Positions 6,699 through 13,491 of a DNA stretch of 13,491 nucleotides are shown piece after piece (position 1 is the first letter of the stretch; each line of letters opens with the position of its first letter). The notes below the pieces were generated by a model that made no database searches, was not told where the DNA came from, and saw only the letters and a list, made by a program, of their open reading frames with translations. Source of the DNA: Verrucomicrobiales bacterium. GTDB lineage: Bacteria; Verrucomicrobiota; Verrucomicrobiia; Verrucomicrobiales; DEV007. Where the stretch lies: NCBI GenBank assembly GCA_013003335.1, contig JABDJT010000287.1, forward strand, positions 1-13,491. The letters are read 5' to 3'. The position numbers were made by a program, and so were the translations under genes.

Positions 6699-8261
6699 AT
6701 GATTCCGCGCGGTTTTCTGTTCCTTCTCTCGGCCCTGATTTCGACAACGGGCTGGACACAATCGGCGAAACGGGAACGCCCCAATATCCTCGTCGTTCTC
6801 ACGGATGATCACCGCTACGACGCGATGGGTTTCCTCGAGCATCCCTTTCTCGAAACCCCAAACCTGGATGCGATGGCCCGGTCCGGCGTTCATTTCAGAA
6901 ACGCCTTTGTCACGACTTCTCTCTGTTCCCCGAGCCGTGCCTCAATCCTGACCGGCCTGTATGCCCACAACCACCGGGTCGTGGACAACTACAATCCGAT
7001 TCCGGATGGGCTCACCTATTTCCCGGAATACCTGCAGAAAGCGGGCTACGCCACGGCCTTTATCGGAAAATGGCACATGGGCGGCATGATTGACCACCCG
7101 CAACCGGGTTTTGACCAGTGGCTGAGTTTCAAGGGCCAGGGCGTCTATTTTGCCGACCCGAATGTCGCGAAAGTGAAAGGCCGGTTTGTGCCGCAGGTCA
7201 GCCGGGAGGGGCTGAACCTCAACGGGAAACGCATCGAGCAGGAAGGCTACATCACGGATTTACTGACCGATCATTCGGTAAACTGGCTGGAGACGCAGCA
7301 CGAAAAATCAGCCGACACGCCCTGGCTGTTATACCTGTCCCACAAGGCTGTTCATGCTGATTTTCTCCCGCCGAATCGATACGCTTATTCCTACGAGGAC
7401 GCCGAGTGGACGCGACCGGAAAGCTGGTTCGAGAAGCCGGAGGAATTCACAGACGTGCCCCGCTGGGTAAAAAATCAGCGCAACAGCCGCCATGGAATCG
7501 AATTCGCCTACTACGAAAAGTTGAACCTGGCGATGTACTACAAGCGGTATTGCGAAACGATTCGGGCAGTCGATGAGAGTCTCGGCCGGGTAATCGAACA
7601 GCTCAAATCGACCGGGGAACTCGAAAACACCCTGATCCTGTATCTCGGGGACAACGGTTTCCTGTTTGGGGAGCACGGCCTGATCGACAAGCGATGTGCC
7701 TACGAAGCGTCCATCCGCATCCCGATGCTGCTTTCGTGGCCCGCCGGAGTGAAAGGCGGACAGACCCTTGACCCGGTGGTGGCCAACATCGATGTCGCCC
7801 CCACCCTGCTGGATGCCGCCGGATTGCCCGTGCCCGACCACATGGACGGCGCCAGTTTCCTGCCTCTCGCAAAAGGCGAGTCGATTGAGTGGCGGGACTA
7901 CCTGCTCTACGAATACTACTGGGAGCGGAATTACCCGCAAACTCCGACCATGCACGCAGTAGTCGGCGACCGGTTCAAATATGTCCGTTACCACGGGGTG
8001 TGGGATGTGGATGAACTCTACGACCTCCAGGCCGATCCGGAGGAAAAAACGAACCTGATCAATCACCCGGATTACGCAGCGACCGTGGAAAAGCTGAACA
8101 AGCGGCTCTTCGAACTACTCAAGGAAACCCGCGGAACCGAGATGCCGATCCTCGAAGATCGCGGCACGAAATTTCTGCACCGCAAGGAAGGCGGCACGGA
8201 GAGCGCACCGTTTCCGGACTGGTTTTACCGCCAGCCCGATCCCAACGAGCAGGGAAAATAG
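6699..8261 (+). CDS. Secreted formylglycine-dependent sulfatase (S1 family)
   Basis: 520 residues, the usual size for arylsulfatase-type enzymes, which remove sulfate esters from polysaccharides or glycosaminoglycan-like substrates. Residues 1-20 are a Sec signal peptide. The active-site signature is SLCSPSRASILTG, with Cys76 the residue converted to formylglycine. Metal ligands are visible as LTDD (Asp36, Asp37) and GDNG (Asp318, Asn319); GKWHMGG (Lys124, His126) and SHKAVH (His215, Lys216) supply further catalytic residues. The C-terminus has the common ELYDLQADPEEKTNL. Overall pattern is closest to the N-acetylglucosamine-6-sulfatase/iduronate-2-sulfatase group, but the substrate cannot be assigned. 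Activity needs a radical-SAM maturase, not present here. No clear ribosome-binding site precedes the ATG. It stands alone on its strand and converges on the cytochrome/WD40 gene. Confidence 0.95.
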   Translation: MIPRGFLFLLSALISTTGWTQSAKRERPNILVVLTDDHRYDAMGFLEHPFLETPNLDAMARSGVHFRNAFVTTSLCSPSRASILTGLYAHNHRVVDNYNPIPDGLTYFPEYLQKAGYATAFIGKWHMGGMIDHPQPGFDQWLSFKGQGVYFADPNVAKVKGRFVPQVSREGLNLNGKRIEQEGYITDLLTDHSVNWLETQHEKSADTPWLLYLSHKAVHADFLPPNRYAYSYEDAEWTRPESWFEKPEEFTDVPRWVKNQRNSRHGIEFAYYEKLNLAMYYKRYCETIRAVDESLGRVIEQLKSTGELENTLILYLGDNGFLFGEHGLIDKRCAYEASIRIPMLLSWPAGVKGGQTLDPVVANIDVAPTLLDAAGLPVPDHMDGASFLPLAKGESIEWRDYLLYEYYWERNYPQTPTMHAVVGDRFKYVRYHGVWDVDELYDLQADPEEKTNLINHPDYAATVEKLNKRLFELLKETRGTEMPILEDRGTKFLHRKEGGTESAPFPDWFYRQPDPNEQGK

Positions 8262-8264
8262 CTT

Positions 8265-11153
8265 CTACTTCGCAGCCACTTCTTTCTCAGCTCCCGGGGC
8301 CGGGAAACTCTGGACCAGTTTCTTCGTTTTCGCGTCCCACACCCGCAAAACGCTGTCCTGGCCACCGGCAATCACGATTCCGCCGTCCGCGCTTGATGCC
8401 GCTGTATGCAGGAACGTGTCACCCGCTTCCGGAAGCGGCGCGTTAGCCAACTTCACGGCCTTGTCGCCGCTGGCAGTGAGGACGTTGTCGGTGCCGCCAA
8501 CAAATTCCACCGAGGTAATCTCTTTCAGATATCCTTCGACTTTTTTCAGCTGCTGGCCCTCGGCAATATCCCAGATTTTAACCTGCAAATCCGCTCCGCT
8601 TGAGGCCAGCGTCAGTCCGTCCTGGTTCCAGTCGACATCCAGCACGTGGCTGGTGTGTCCTTCAAAAGTCTGCTGATGCTCCAGGGTCTCGGAATCAAAC
8701 ATCTTCACCATTTTATCGGTCGAAGAGCTCGCGATTTTTTTGCCGAACGGCGAAAAGGCAAAGCCGGTCAACGTGTCCTCGTGAGCTTCATCGTTGGATG
8801 CAATCACGCTCCAGTCCGCCGTGGAAAACAATTTCAATTGCCCGTTTCGGGATGGCACGCCTGTTCCGGTCACCAGCTTCGTGCCGTCGGGGCTGAATCG
8901 AAGCGCGGTGACCCGGTCCACAAACACGTCCGGTGAATCCCCGTCGCCGAGCGTTTTGGCCAGCGACCACGACGCGCCCGGCACACTCCAGGCGATCAGG
9001 TTCTTGTCTTTCCGCGCGGTCAAAAGCACCCGGTCGGTGGCGGCGAAGGCCACAAATTGCACTTCGCCGGCAGTCGGGAAATTTTCCAGCCAGGCCCCCG
9101 TTTTCGCGGCAAACATCCGCACGGTTCCGTCCGGCAAAACCTGGGCGATCGTCGAGCCATCAGGTGAAAAGGCGAGTCCGGCACTCTTGATCTTTTTCAC
9201 TTCTTCCGGAGCCGCTTTCTGAATCGCTTCCGTTTCGATCTTGAGGTCGGCGACCAGGGTCTCCGCTTCTTTCGATTTCGCCAGGGCTTCGGCCTGTTCG
9301 GACAGGGCTGTGCCAGCCAGTCGCACAGACAAATCACGATTTCGCTCGGCTCCGGACAGGGCGCGGCGGGCGGCTGTCAGTTCGTCCTGCGCCTTCGTCA
9401 TCGTCGCTTCGTCCGGCTTGGGCAGAGCCGCTTCGAGTTTCGCCAACGCCGCTTCCTTTGCGGCGACATCCCGTCGGGCTTTCGCGATCGCTTCGGCTGC
9501 CTGGCTCGCCTTTTCCATTTCGTCTTTCGAAGTCTTTTCCGCGACGGGCGCTTTCTTGTCCCAGTGAGCCTTCAGGCGTGCTGCGATCGTCGATTGGCGC
9601 GCCAGCTCGGCTACGGCAGGTGCGGAGGAGATATCCGGCTTGATTTCCACGATCTGTTTCCCGTCGGCCAGGTTGAAAACCCGGATTGGGCTGGCTTCAG
9701 CATTTCCGGAAACCGCCACCGTCGTGTAATCCGGGGAAACGGTCACAAAATGGATCGGCCCGGCATGAGCCATCTCGCGGATTTTTGAGCGGTCCGCGGT
9801 TTTCCAAACTGTCAGTTTTCCGTCTTCGCCGGCGGTGAGAAATTCCGAACCGTCCGCTTTTGCAAGCGCGAGAGCGTTCGCCGGAACCGCGATGGCCGGA
9901 GGTTCTTGCTTGGCGGGCGGAGCAGGAGCCGGAGCGGGGGCCGCTGCCGCGGGTTTTTCGCCTTTCGCGGCAGGAGCAGCCGGCGCGGGTGCCGGGGCGG
10001 CAGGAGCAGCCGGCGCGGGTGCCGGAGCCGGTTGCGGCGGAAAAAGGCGCACCTGGTTGTCGGCAAACGAGATCGCCATTTGCTTCCCGGCATCAATGGC
10101 AGCCACGGCTTTCGGATCGCCCGGCAAATCAGTTTTCACGGATTCGTTCGGGTTGGCGAATTTCCGGACCCGCATCGTTTTGTCAGCGGAAACCGAAACA
10201 AGTCCGTCATTCGAAGGCAAAAAGGCCAGTCCCGTTACCGCGGCAGTGTGATCTTTTACCGTGACCGGTTGCGCATCAGGCATGACCAGCGACAGGAACA
10301 AAATCGAGCCGTCGGTATTTCCAACCGCCGCCCATTTCCGGTCTGACGAAACCGCCAACGCCGTCGGCTCGCCCGGAAGCGCCACAATCGAACCTGCTTC
10401 AGAAGCGGAACGCTGCCAGATCTTCGCAATCCGGTATCCGCCGGATGCCAGCATGCCGTCATCAGAAAACGCGACCGTGTGCACGAAGTCGCGATGCGCT
10501 GCCTCGTAATCCGTGATGGTTGGATCCGTCAGCGTGGCGACCTGCTTTTCGAGCCGCAAATCGTAGACGTGCAAATCCTGCCCGCGCCCCACTGCCGCAT
10601 ACCGGCCGTTTTCAGTGATCGCCGCCGTGTAAATCGGCTGCGCGCCGGTCAAACGGGTCCAGTTTGTCGGTGCCGGGGCAAAAACGGCACCGCCCTTGGC
10701 GCCCTCATCGATCCATTTTTTTAACAGGGCGAGCTGCTCCGGCGTGAAATTTTTCGCGTTCGACTTGTTGTTCGCCGGCGGCATTGTTGGGTCTTCGATA
10801 TGCGCAGCCGTGGTGAAGAGCAGCGAGTCATCCGCATTCCCCGGCACGATTGCCGGGCCCGTGTCACCGCCCTTGAGCATGTCTTTCGGGGATTCCAGGA
10901 TCAGGTCTGCTTTCGATTTCGTCGAGTTGTGACAGGCCAGGCAATTCGCTTTTAAAACCGGATAGATTTCCTTCGCGAAATTCACGGGCTCTTTCCGGTC
11001 AGCTGGAAATTCGGCGACGGGCAACTGGGCCTTCGCAGCGAAGCTGAAAACGAACAGAAAAAGAAAAACGATCCAACAGGGTCTGTTTATCGAACCAACC
11101 CTGTTCATTCGTTTTCCCGTGAAACGCGATTCCCGATTTCTGGATCCTTTCAT
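8265..11153 (-). CDS. Cytochrome c (PSCyt1-like) / WD40 repeat protein
   Basis: Up to 962 residues. Two starts are possible: Met1 (11153), 6 bp after the upstream TAA with no Shine-Dalgarno, and Met16 (11108), preceded by CGGGAAAACGA. Met16 gives a normal signal peptide (hydrophobic core WIVFLFLFVFSF, cut near KAQ) and I prefer it. Residues 59-155 form a PSCyt1-like haem domain: CLACH (71-75) and probable axial Met124 in PTMPP. WD40-type blades follow (about 165-370 and 425-505). They are interrupted by a Pro/Ala linker (372-421) and a long Ala/Lys/Glu coiled coil (about 512-655), then resume to the end (655-950, with KIWD and RVWD). Such proteins are abundant in Planctomycetota and Verrucomicrobiota; their biochemical role is unsettled, with electron transfer or binding of exported partners likely. 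Probably cotranscribed with the PPC protein. Confidence 0.92.
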   Translation of the reverse strand: MKGSRNRESRFTGKRMNRVGSINRPCWIVFLFLFVFSFAAKAQLPVAEFPADRKEPVNFAKEIYPVLKANCLACHNSTKSKADLILESPKDMLKGGDTGPAIVPGNADDSLLFTTAAHIEDPTMPPANNKSNAKNFTPEQLALLKKWIDEGAKGGAVFAPAPTNWTRLTGAQPIYTAAITENGRYAAVGRGQDLHVYDLRLEKQVATLTDPTITDYEAAHRDFVHTVAFSDDGMLASGGYRIAKIWQRSASEAGSIVALPGEPTALAVSSDRKWAAVGNTDGSILFLSLVMPDAQPVTVKDHTAAVTGLAFLPSNDGLVSVSADKTMRVRKFANPNESVKTDLPGDPKAVAAIDAGKQMAISFADNQVRLFPPQPAPAPAPAAPAAPAPAPAAPAAKGEKPAAAAPAPAPAPPAKQEPPAIAVPANALALAKADGSEFLTAGEDGKLTVWKTADRSKIREMAHAGPIHFVTVSPDYTTVAVSGNAEASPIRVFNLADGKQIVEIKPDISSAPAVAELARQSTIAARLKAHWDKKAPVAEKTSKDEMEKASQAAEAIAKARRDVAAKEAALAKLEAALPKPDEATMTKAQDELTAARRALSGAERNRDLSVRLAGTALSEQAEALAKSKEAETLVADLKIETEAIQKAAPEEVKKIKSAGLAFSPDGSTIAQVLPDGTVRMFAAKTGAWLENFPTAGEVQFVAFAATDRVLLTARKDKNLIAWSVPGASWSLAKTLGDGDSPDVFVDRVTALRFSPDGTKLVTGTGVPSRNGQLKLFSTADWSVIASNDEAHEDTLTGFAFSPFGKKIASSSTDKMVKMFDSETLEHQQTFEGHTSHVLDVDWNQDGLTLASSGADLQVKIWDIAEGQQLKKVEGYLKEITSVEFVGGTDNVLTASGDKAVKLANAPLPEAGDTFLHTAASSADGGIVIAGGQDSVLRVWDAKTKKLVQSFPAPGAEKEVAAK
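9967..10025 (-). repeat. In-frame 30-bp tandem repeat in Pro/Ala linker
   Basis: A 29-bp block beginning GCGGCAGGAGCAGCCGGCGC at 9967 recurs unchanged at 9997, a period of 30 bp, and a diverged relative lies at about 9915-9945. It encodes repeated Ala/Pro decapeptides in the interdomain linker of the cytochrome/WD40 protein. The period is a multiple of three, so gain or loss of units keeps the frame. Confidence 0.85.
11075..11105. repeat. Dispersed palindromic element inside signal-peptide codons
   Basis: Arms AACAGGGT (11075-11082) and ACCCTGTT (11098-11105) flank a 15-nt centre. On the minus strand the centre reads TGGTTCGATAAACAG, sharing most positions with the centre at 6620-6634. The minus-strand right flank GGATCGT is the one found in the half copy at 3601-3607. 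The element begins directly after the ATG at 11108-11106, so if that start is used it encodes residues NRVGSINRPC of the signal peptide. Confidence 0.8.
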
Positions 11154-11159
11154 AAATTT

Positions 11160-13491
11160 TTACTTTTTCGGCTCCGGTTCCGGCTTCGGCTTGATCTCGA
11201 TGGTGACCGGCTTGGAATAGATGGCAAACGGGGTCGCTTTTTCTTTCGCTTTGTCGGTGGCAGCCTTGGCGCGGGCATCGGCAGCTTTTTGCTCGGCCTG
11301 CCCTTTTTTCAGTTTCGCCGCAAGATCGATGTTCAGCTTCTGTGCGGCGTCGTTTTTGGCCTTGGCCTCGGCGAGCGCTTTTTCCAACGCGGGCTTCGCT
11401 TCCGGGCTGGCGGCGGCGAGATTTTTCGTGGCAGCATCAAAGGCTACTTTCGCAGCGGCGGCGTCTGTCTTGGCTTTCGCGGCATCAGCGGTGATTTTTT
11501 TCACGAGCTCAATGACATGGGTTTTTTCCTCCTCGGCGCGCTTCGAGGCCGGAAGGTTATGCTGATAGTTGACGTTGCCGTTGGCCCGCAGGACAAAACT
11601 GAATTTTCCAACCTCGGGCGAAAACACGTTGGCTTGCTTTTTGAAAGTCAGTTTCAGAACGCCGTCTGTTTTCCCTTCGGCGATGTTGATCACGGGCGGT
11701 TTGATCAATCCGTTCAAACCCCACGCCTGAACGGTCACGTTGCCTTTTACCTTCTTATCGGTGTGGTGGGTGATTTTCACTGGAATATCGAGCGTGCCGT
11801 CCATCTCAGCGACGAGGGGCTTGGCCGGATCGGCCAATTCGGCGGTGACCGGTTCGATTTCATCTTCGGTGACAGCGAGAGCAAAAGTCTGGTCGAGCCG
11901 GGCGCGGACGCGTTCGGTGGTGTTGTTGGCAACCGGCCACGGAATGGAACCGACCCGCGCGGTGCGAGTTTCGTTCCCGGCTTTCCCCACGATGGAAACC
12001 TGCCCATGCCAGGCTTTTGCCTCGGGTCCGGCGGAAAAAACCAGGTAGCTGACTTCGGCGGCAGGGTCGACGACAACGGGAGCGGCGGTGACTCCGGCGG
12101 GCAGACCTTCGGCAGTAAGCGTGACCGGTTGATCGAATCCATCCTGCCGGTTGACCACGACGCGAACGGCTGCATTGCCGTTTTTGCGAAGCAGAGGAGC
12201 GACCGTGGCGAACTGTCGCGCGGCGATCACGGAACGTTCCGGAATCGCGAGCAGTTGAAAATCAGGCTGCGCCTCGCGGATCACGAGCCGGTAGATTTTT
12301 TCCGACCCGCCCCGCGCAAACTGGTTCAAAATCGTGACCTGGTATTCCGAGTCGGCATCGGCAGTGAAGCTGACGAATGAATCGCGGGTCAGCGTATCGA
12401 AAGCGGTTCCGCCATGGCCGGTCTCGTCGTCGTCGCTGCCGACTGCTTTCAGCGTTTCGGTTCCATCATCCGCCTTGGTGATTTTTTCGACAATCACGAA
12501 CGGATCCGTGCGGCTCGCCAGCCGGTCGCTGATCGCCTCGATCCAGTATTTCGTGTCTTTTTTTCCCGCAAAGCGAAAACGATCCTCGTCCGTGCGTGAA
12601 TCGAATCGGCCGACCACTTCGACGGGCAACGTAATTGCCTGGGCCGCTTCCTCCGCCGGATTTTCGGGAGTGACCGTCCCCCGGGCGAAACAGATCCGAA
12701 TCGAGTTGGAGCCGTCTTTCGAAAATTCAAAACCGGGCAGCAGACCGTGGCTCGGCCGGCCCTGGGAAAAGAAAACAGGAATGGCAGATCTGTCCGCCGG
12801 GGCGGTGATATCGACCTCCAGCGTCTCAAGTGGCTTGCCATCGATTTCGGCACCGGAGCCCTGGCTTCCGCCGGGTAAATTTCGGCCGAACAGAGTCACA
12901 CGCGCCTTTTTACCCGGCTCGACGGACGGCGGAAACGCGAAATCGATGTGCGGCTTTGAGGTGACAGTGACGGTGTAGGAATGTGTCGCACCGCCGAGAT
13001 AGGTGTAATCGTGGACACCGATCCAGAATGTCCCGTCGGCAGGCACCGTAAAATCGATCATCGGATCGAGGCCCCTCGAATCCCGGCTGCGCTCCAGTTC
13101 CTTTTTCGCTCCGTTGTAAACGATAAGCGTCGCGTCCGCCTTGGAATCGAGATATTCCGACAGGCATTTGATCAAAACGCGCTCGCCTTTTTTCGCGGTG
13201 AACTTCCACAAATCGATTCCGTTGGCAGCCATCTGACCATAGCCGACTCCCTCTCGAGGCAGTTCCGGCGCTTTTTCCAGGGTACCGTCTCCCGATTTCG
13301 GGACGATGGGAGTGTCTTTCGCGGCAATCACAAACGGCCGTGCGGTGGAAAGCCCGAAAAAACCCGCCGCCCGGACTTCGACGGTTCCAGCGAGGACGTC
13401 GGCGGGAATGGTGACGGAAAATTTTGTGCCGTTTTGAGCCGGAAATTTGCGGAACTCGGATTCCGGAAGCATCACGGGCTCGGCCTTGATC
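11160..13491 (-). CDS. PPC-domain surface protein with C-terminal coiled coil (5' partial)
   Basis: The frame is open to the right edge of the window, where it reads IKAEPVMLPESEF, so the true start and any signal peptide lie outside; a GTG or ATG near 13475 should not be taken as the start. The visible 776 or so residues contain a first pre-peptidase C-terminal-like beta-sandwich (DLWKFTAKKGERVLIKC to THSYTVTVTS), an Ig-like segment (PSVEPGKKARVTLFGRNL), and a second PPC-like module (VEVVGRFDSRTDEDRFRF to IYRLVIREAQ). Further beta-sandwich repeats follow, then an Ala/Lys-rich coiled coil of about 100 residues and a tail ending KPKPEPEPKK. No protease signature is visible. PPC domains are usually exported adhesive or stabilising modules. 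It lies 6 bp upstream of the cytochrome/WD40 gene and probably shares its mRNA. Confidence 0.88.
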   Translation of the reverse strand, partial: IKAEPVMLPESEFRKFPAQNGTKFSVTIPADVLAGTVEVRAAGFFGLSTARPFVIAAKDTPIVPKSGDGTLEKAPELPREGVGYGQMAANGIDLWKFTAKKGERVLIKCLSEYLDSKADATLIVYNGAKKELERSRDSRGLDPMIDFTVPADGTFWIGVHDYTYLGGATHSYTVTVTSKPHIDFAFPPSVEPGKKARVTLFGRNLPGGSQGSGAEIDGKPLETLEVDITAPADRSAIPVFFSQGRPSHGLLPGFEFSKDGSNSIRICFARGTVTPENPAEEAAQAITLPVEVVGRFDSRTDEDRFRFAGKKDTKYWIEAISDRLASRTDPFVIVEKITKADDGTETLKAVGSDDDETGHGGTAFDTLTRDSFVSFTADADSEYQVTILNQFARGGSEKIYRLVIREAQPDFQLLAIPERSVIAARQFATVAPLLRKNGNAAVRVVVNRQDGFDQPVTLTAEGLPAGVTAAPVVVDPAAEVSYLVFSAGPEAKAWHGQVSIVGKAGNETRTARVGSIPWPVANNTTERVRARLDQTFALAVTEDEIEPVTAELADPAKPLVAEMDGTLDIPVKITHHTDKKVKGNVTVQAWGLNGLIKPPVINIAEGKTDGVLKLTFKKQANVFSPEVGKFSFVLRANGNVNYQHNLPASKRAEEEKTHVIELVKKITADAAKAKTDAAAAKVAFDAATKNLAAASPEAKPALEKALAEAKAKNDAAQKLNIDLAAKLKKGQAEQKAADARAKAATDKAKEKATPFAIYSKPVTIEIKPKPEPEPKK

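Noticed and set aside
7329..8066. 245-codon open frame on the minus strand inside the sulfatase gene
   Set aside because: Antisense to the sulfatase, which has an intact active site on the plus strand; the translation has no known motif.
11289..12380. 363-codon open frame on the plus strand opposite the PPC-domain gene
   Set aside because: Low-complexity, Gly/Phe-rich translation typical of an antisense shadow; the minus-strand frame is continuous with recognisable modules.

Overview
The window reads as moderately GC-rich DNA from a free-living member of the PVC superphylum, most likely Verrucomicrobiota, with Planctomycetota as the alternative. This rests on gene content: a secreted formylglycine sulfatase, a c-type cytochrome fused to WD40 repeats, an adjacent protein with pre-peptidase C-terminal (PPC-like) domains, and a LysM/L,D-transpeptidase-like membrane protein beside housekeeping lipid genes. 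I see no rRNA, tRNA, CRISPR array, integrase or transposase.

Layout. Bases 1-676 (+) hold the tail of an unrecognised gene overlapping by ATGA a small membrane-anchored PH-like protein. Bases 681-3407 (-) are a two-gene unit: a DUF116-like/polyprenyl synthetase fusion followed, 3 bp later, by a secreted alpha/beta hydrolase. A 210-bp gap holds a stem-loop and half of a dispersed palindrome. Bases 3618-6503 (-) carry accA, a LysM protein with a degenerate L,D-transpeptidase-like domain, an unrecognised 176-residue protein and acpP, the last with its own promoter and terminator. Divergent from acpP is a sulfatase (6699-8261, +). It converges, with only 3 bp between stops, on a minus-strand unit of a PPC-domain protein (incomplete at the right edge) and the cytochrome/WD40 protein.

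How the genes fit together. acpP and accA belong to fatty-acid synthesis. The prenyl-synthase fusion would feed isoprenoid or quinone synthesis if it is active, but two of its substrate-binding motifs are altered. The right half looks like export-directed accessory functions: removal of sulfate from polysaccharides, plus periplasmic or surface cytochrome and PPC proteins of the kind PVC bacteria carry in large numbers.

Most interesting items. (1) A dispersed palindromic element (8-bp arms AACAGGGT/ACCCTGTT around a conserved 15-nt centre) occurs twice in full and once as a half copy. One full copy lies directly after a possible start codon, so it would encode the n-region of a signal peptide. 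(2) A Cys-rich DUF116-like domain is fused to a diverged prenyl synthase. (3) An L,D-transpeptidase-like domain appears to have lost its catalytic cysteine.
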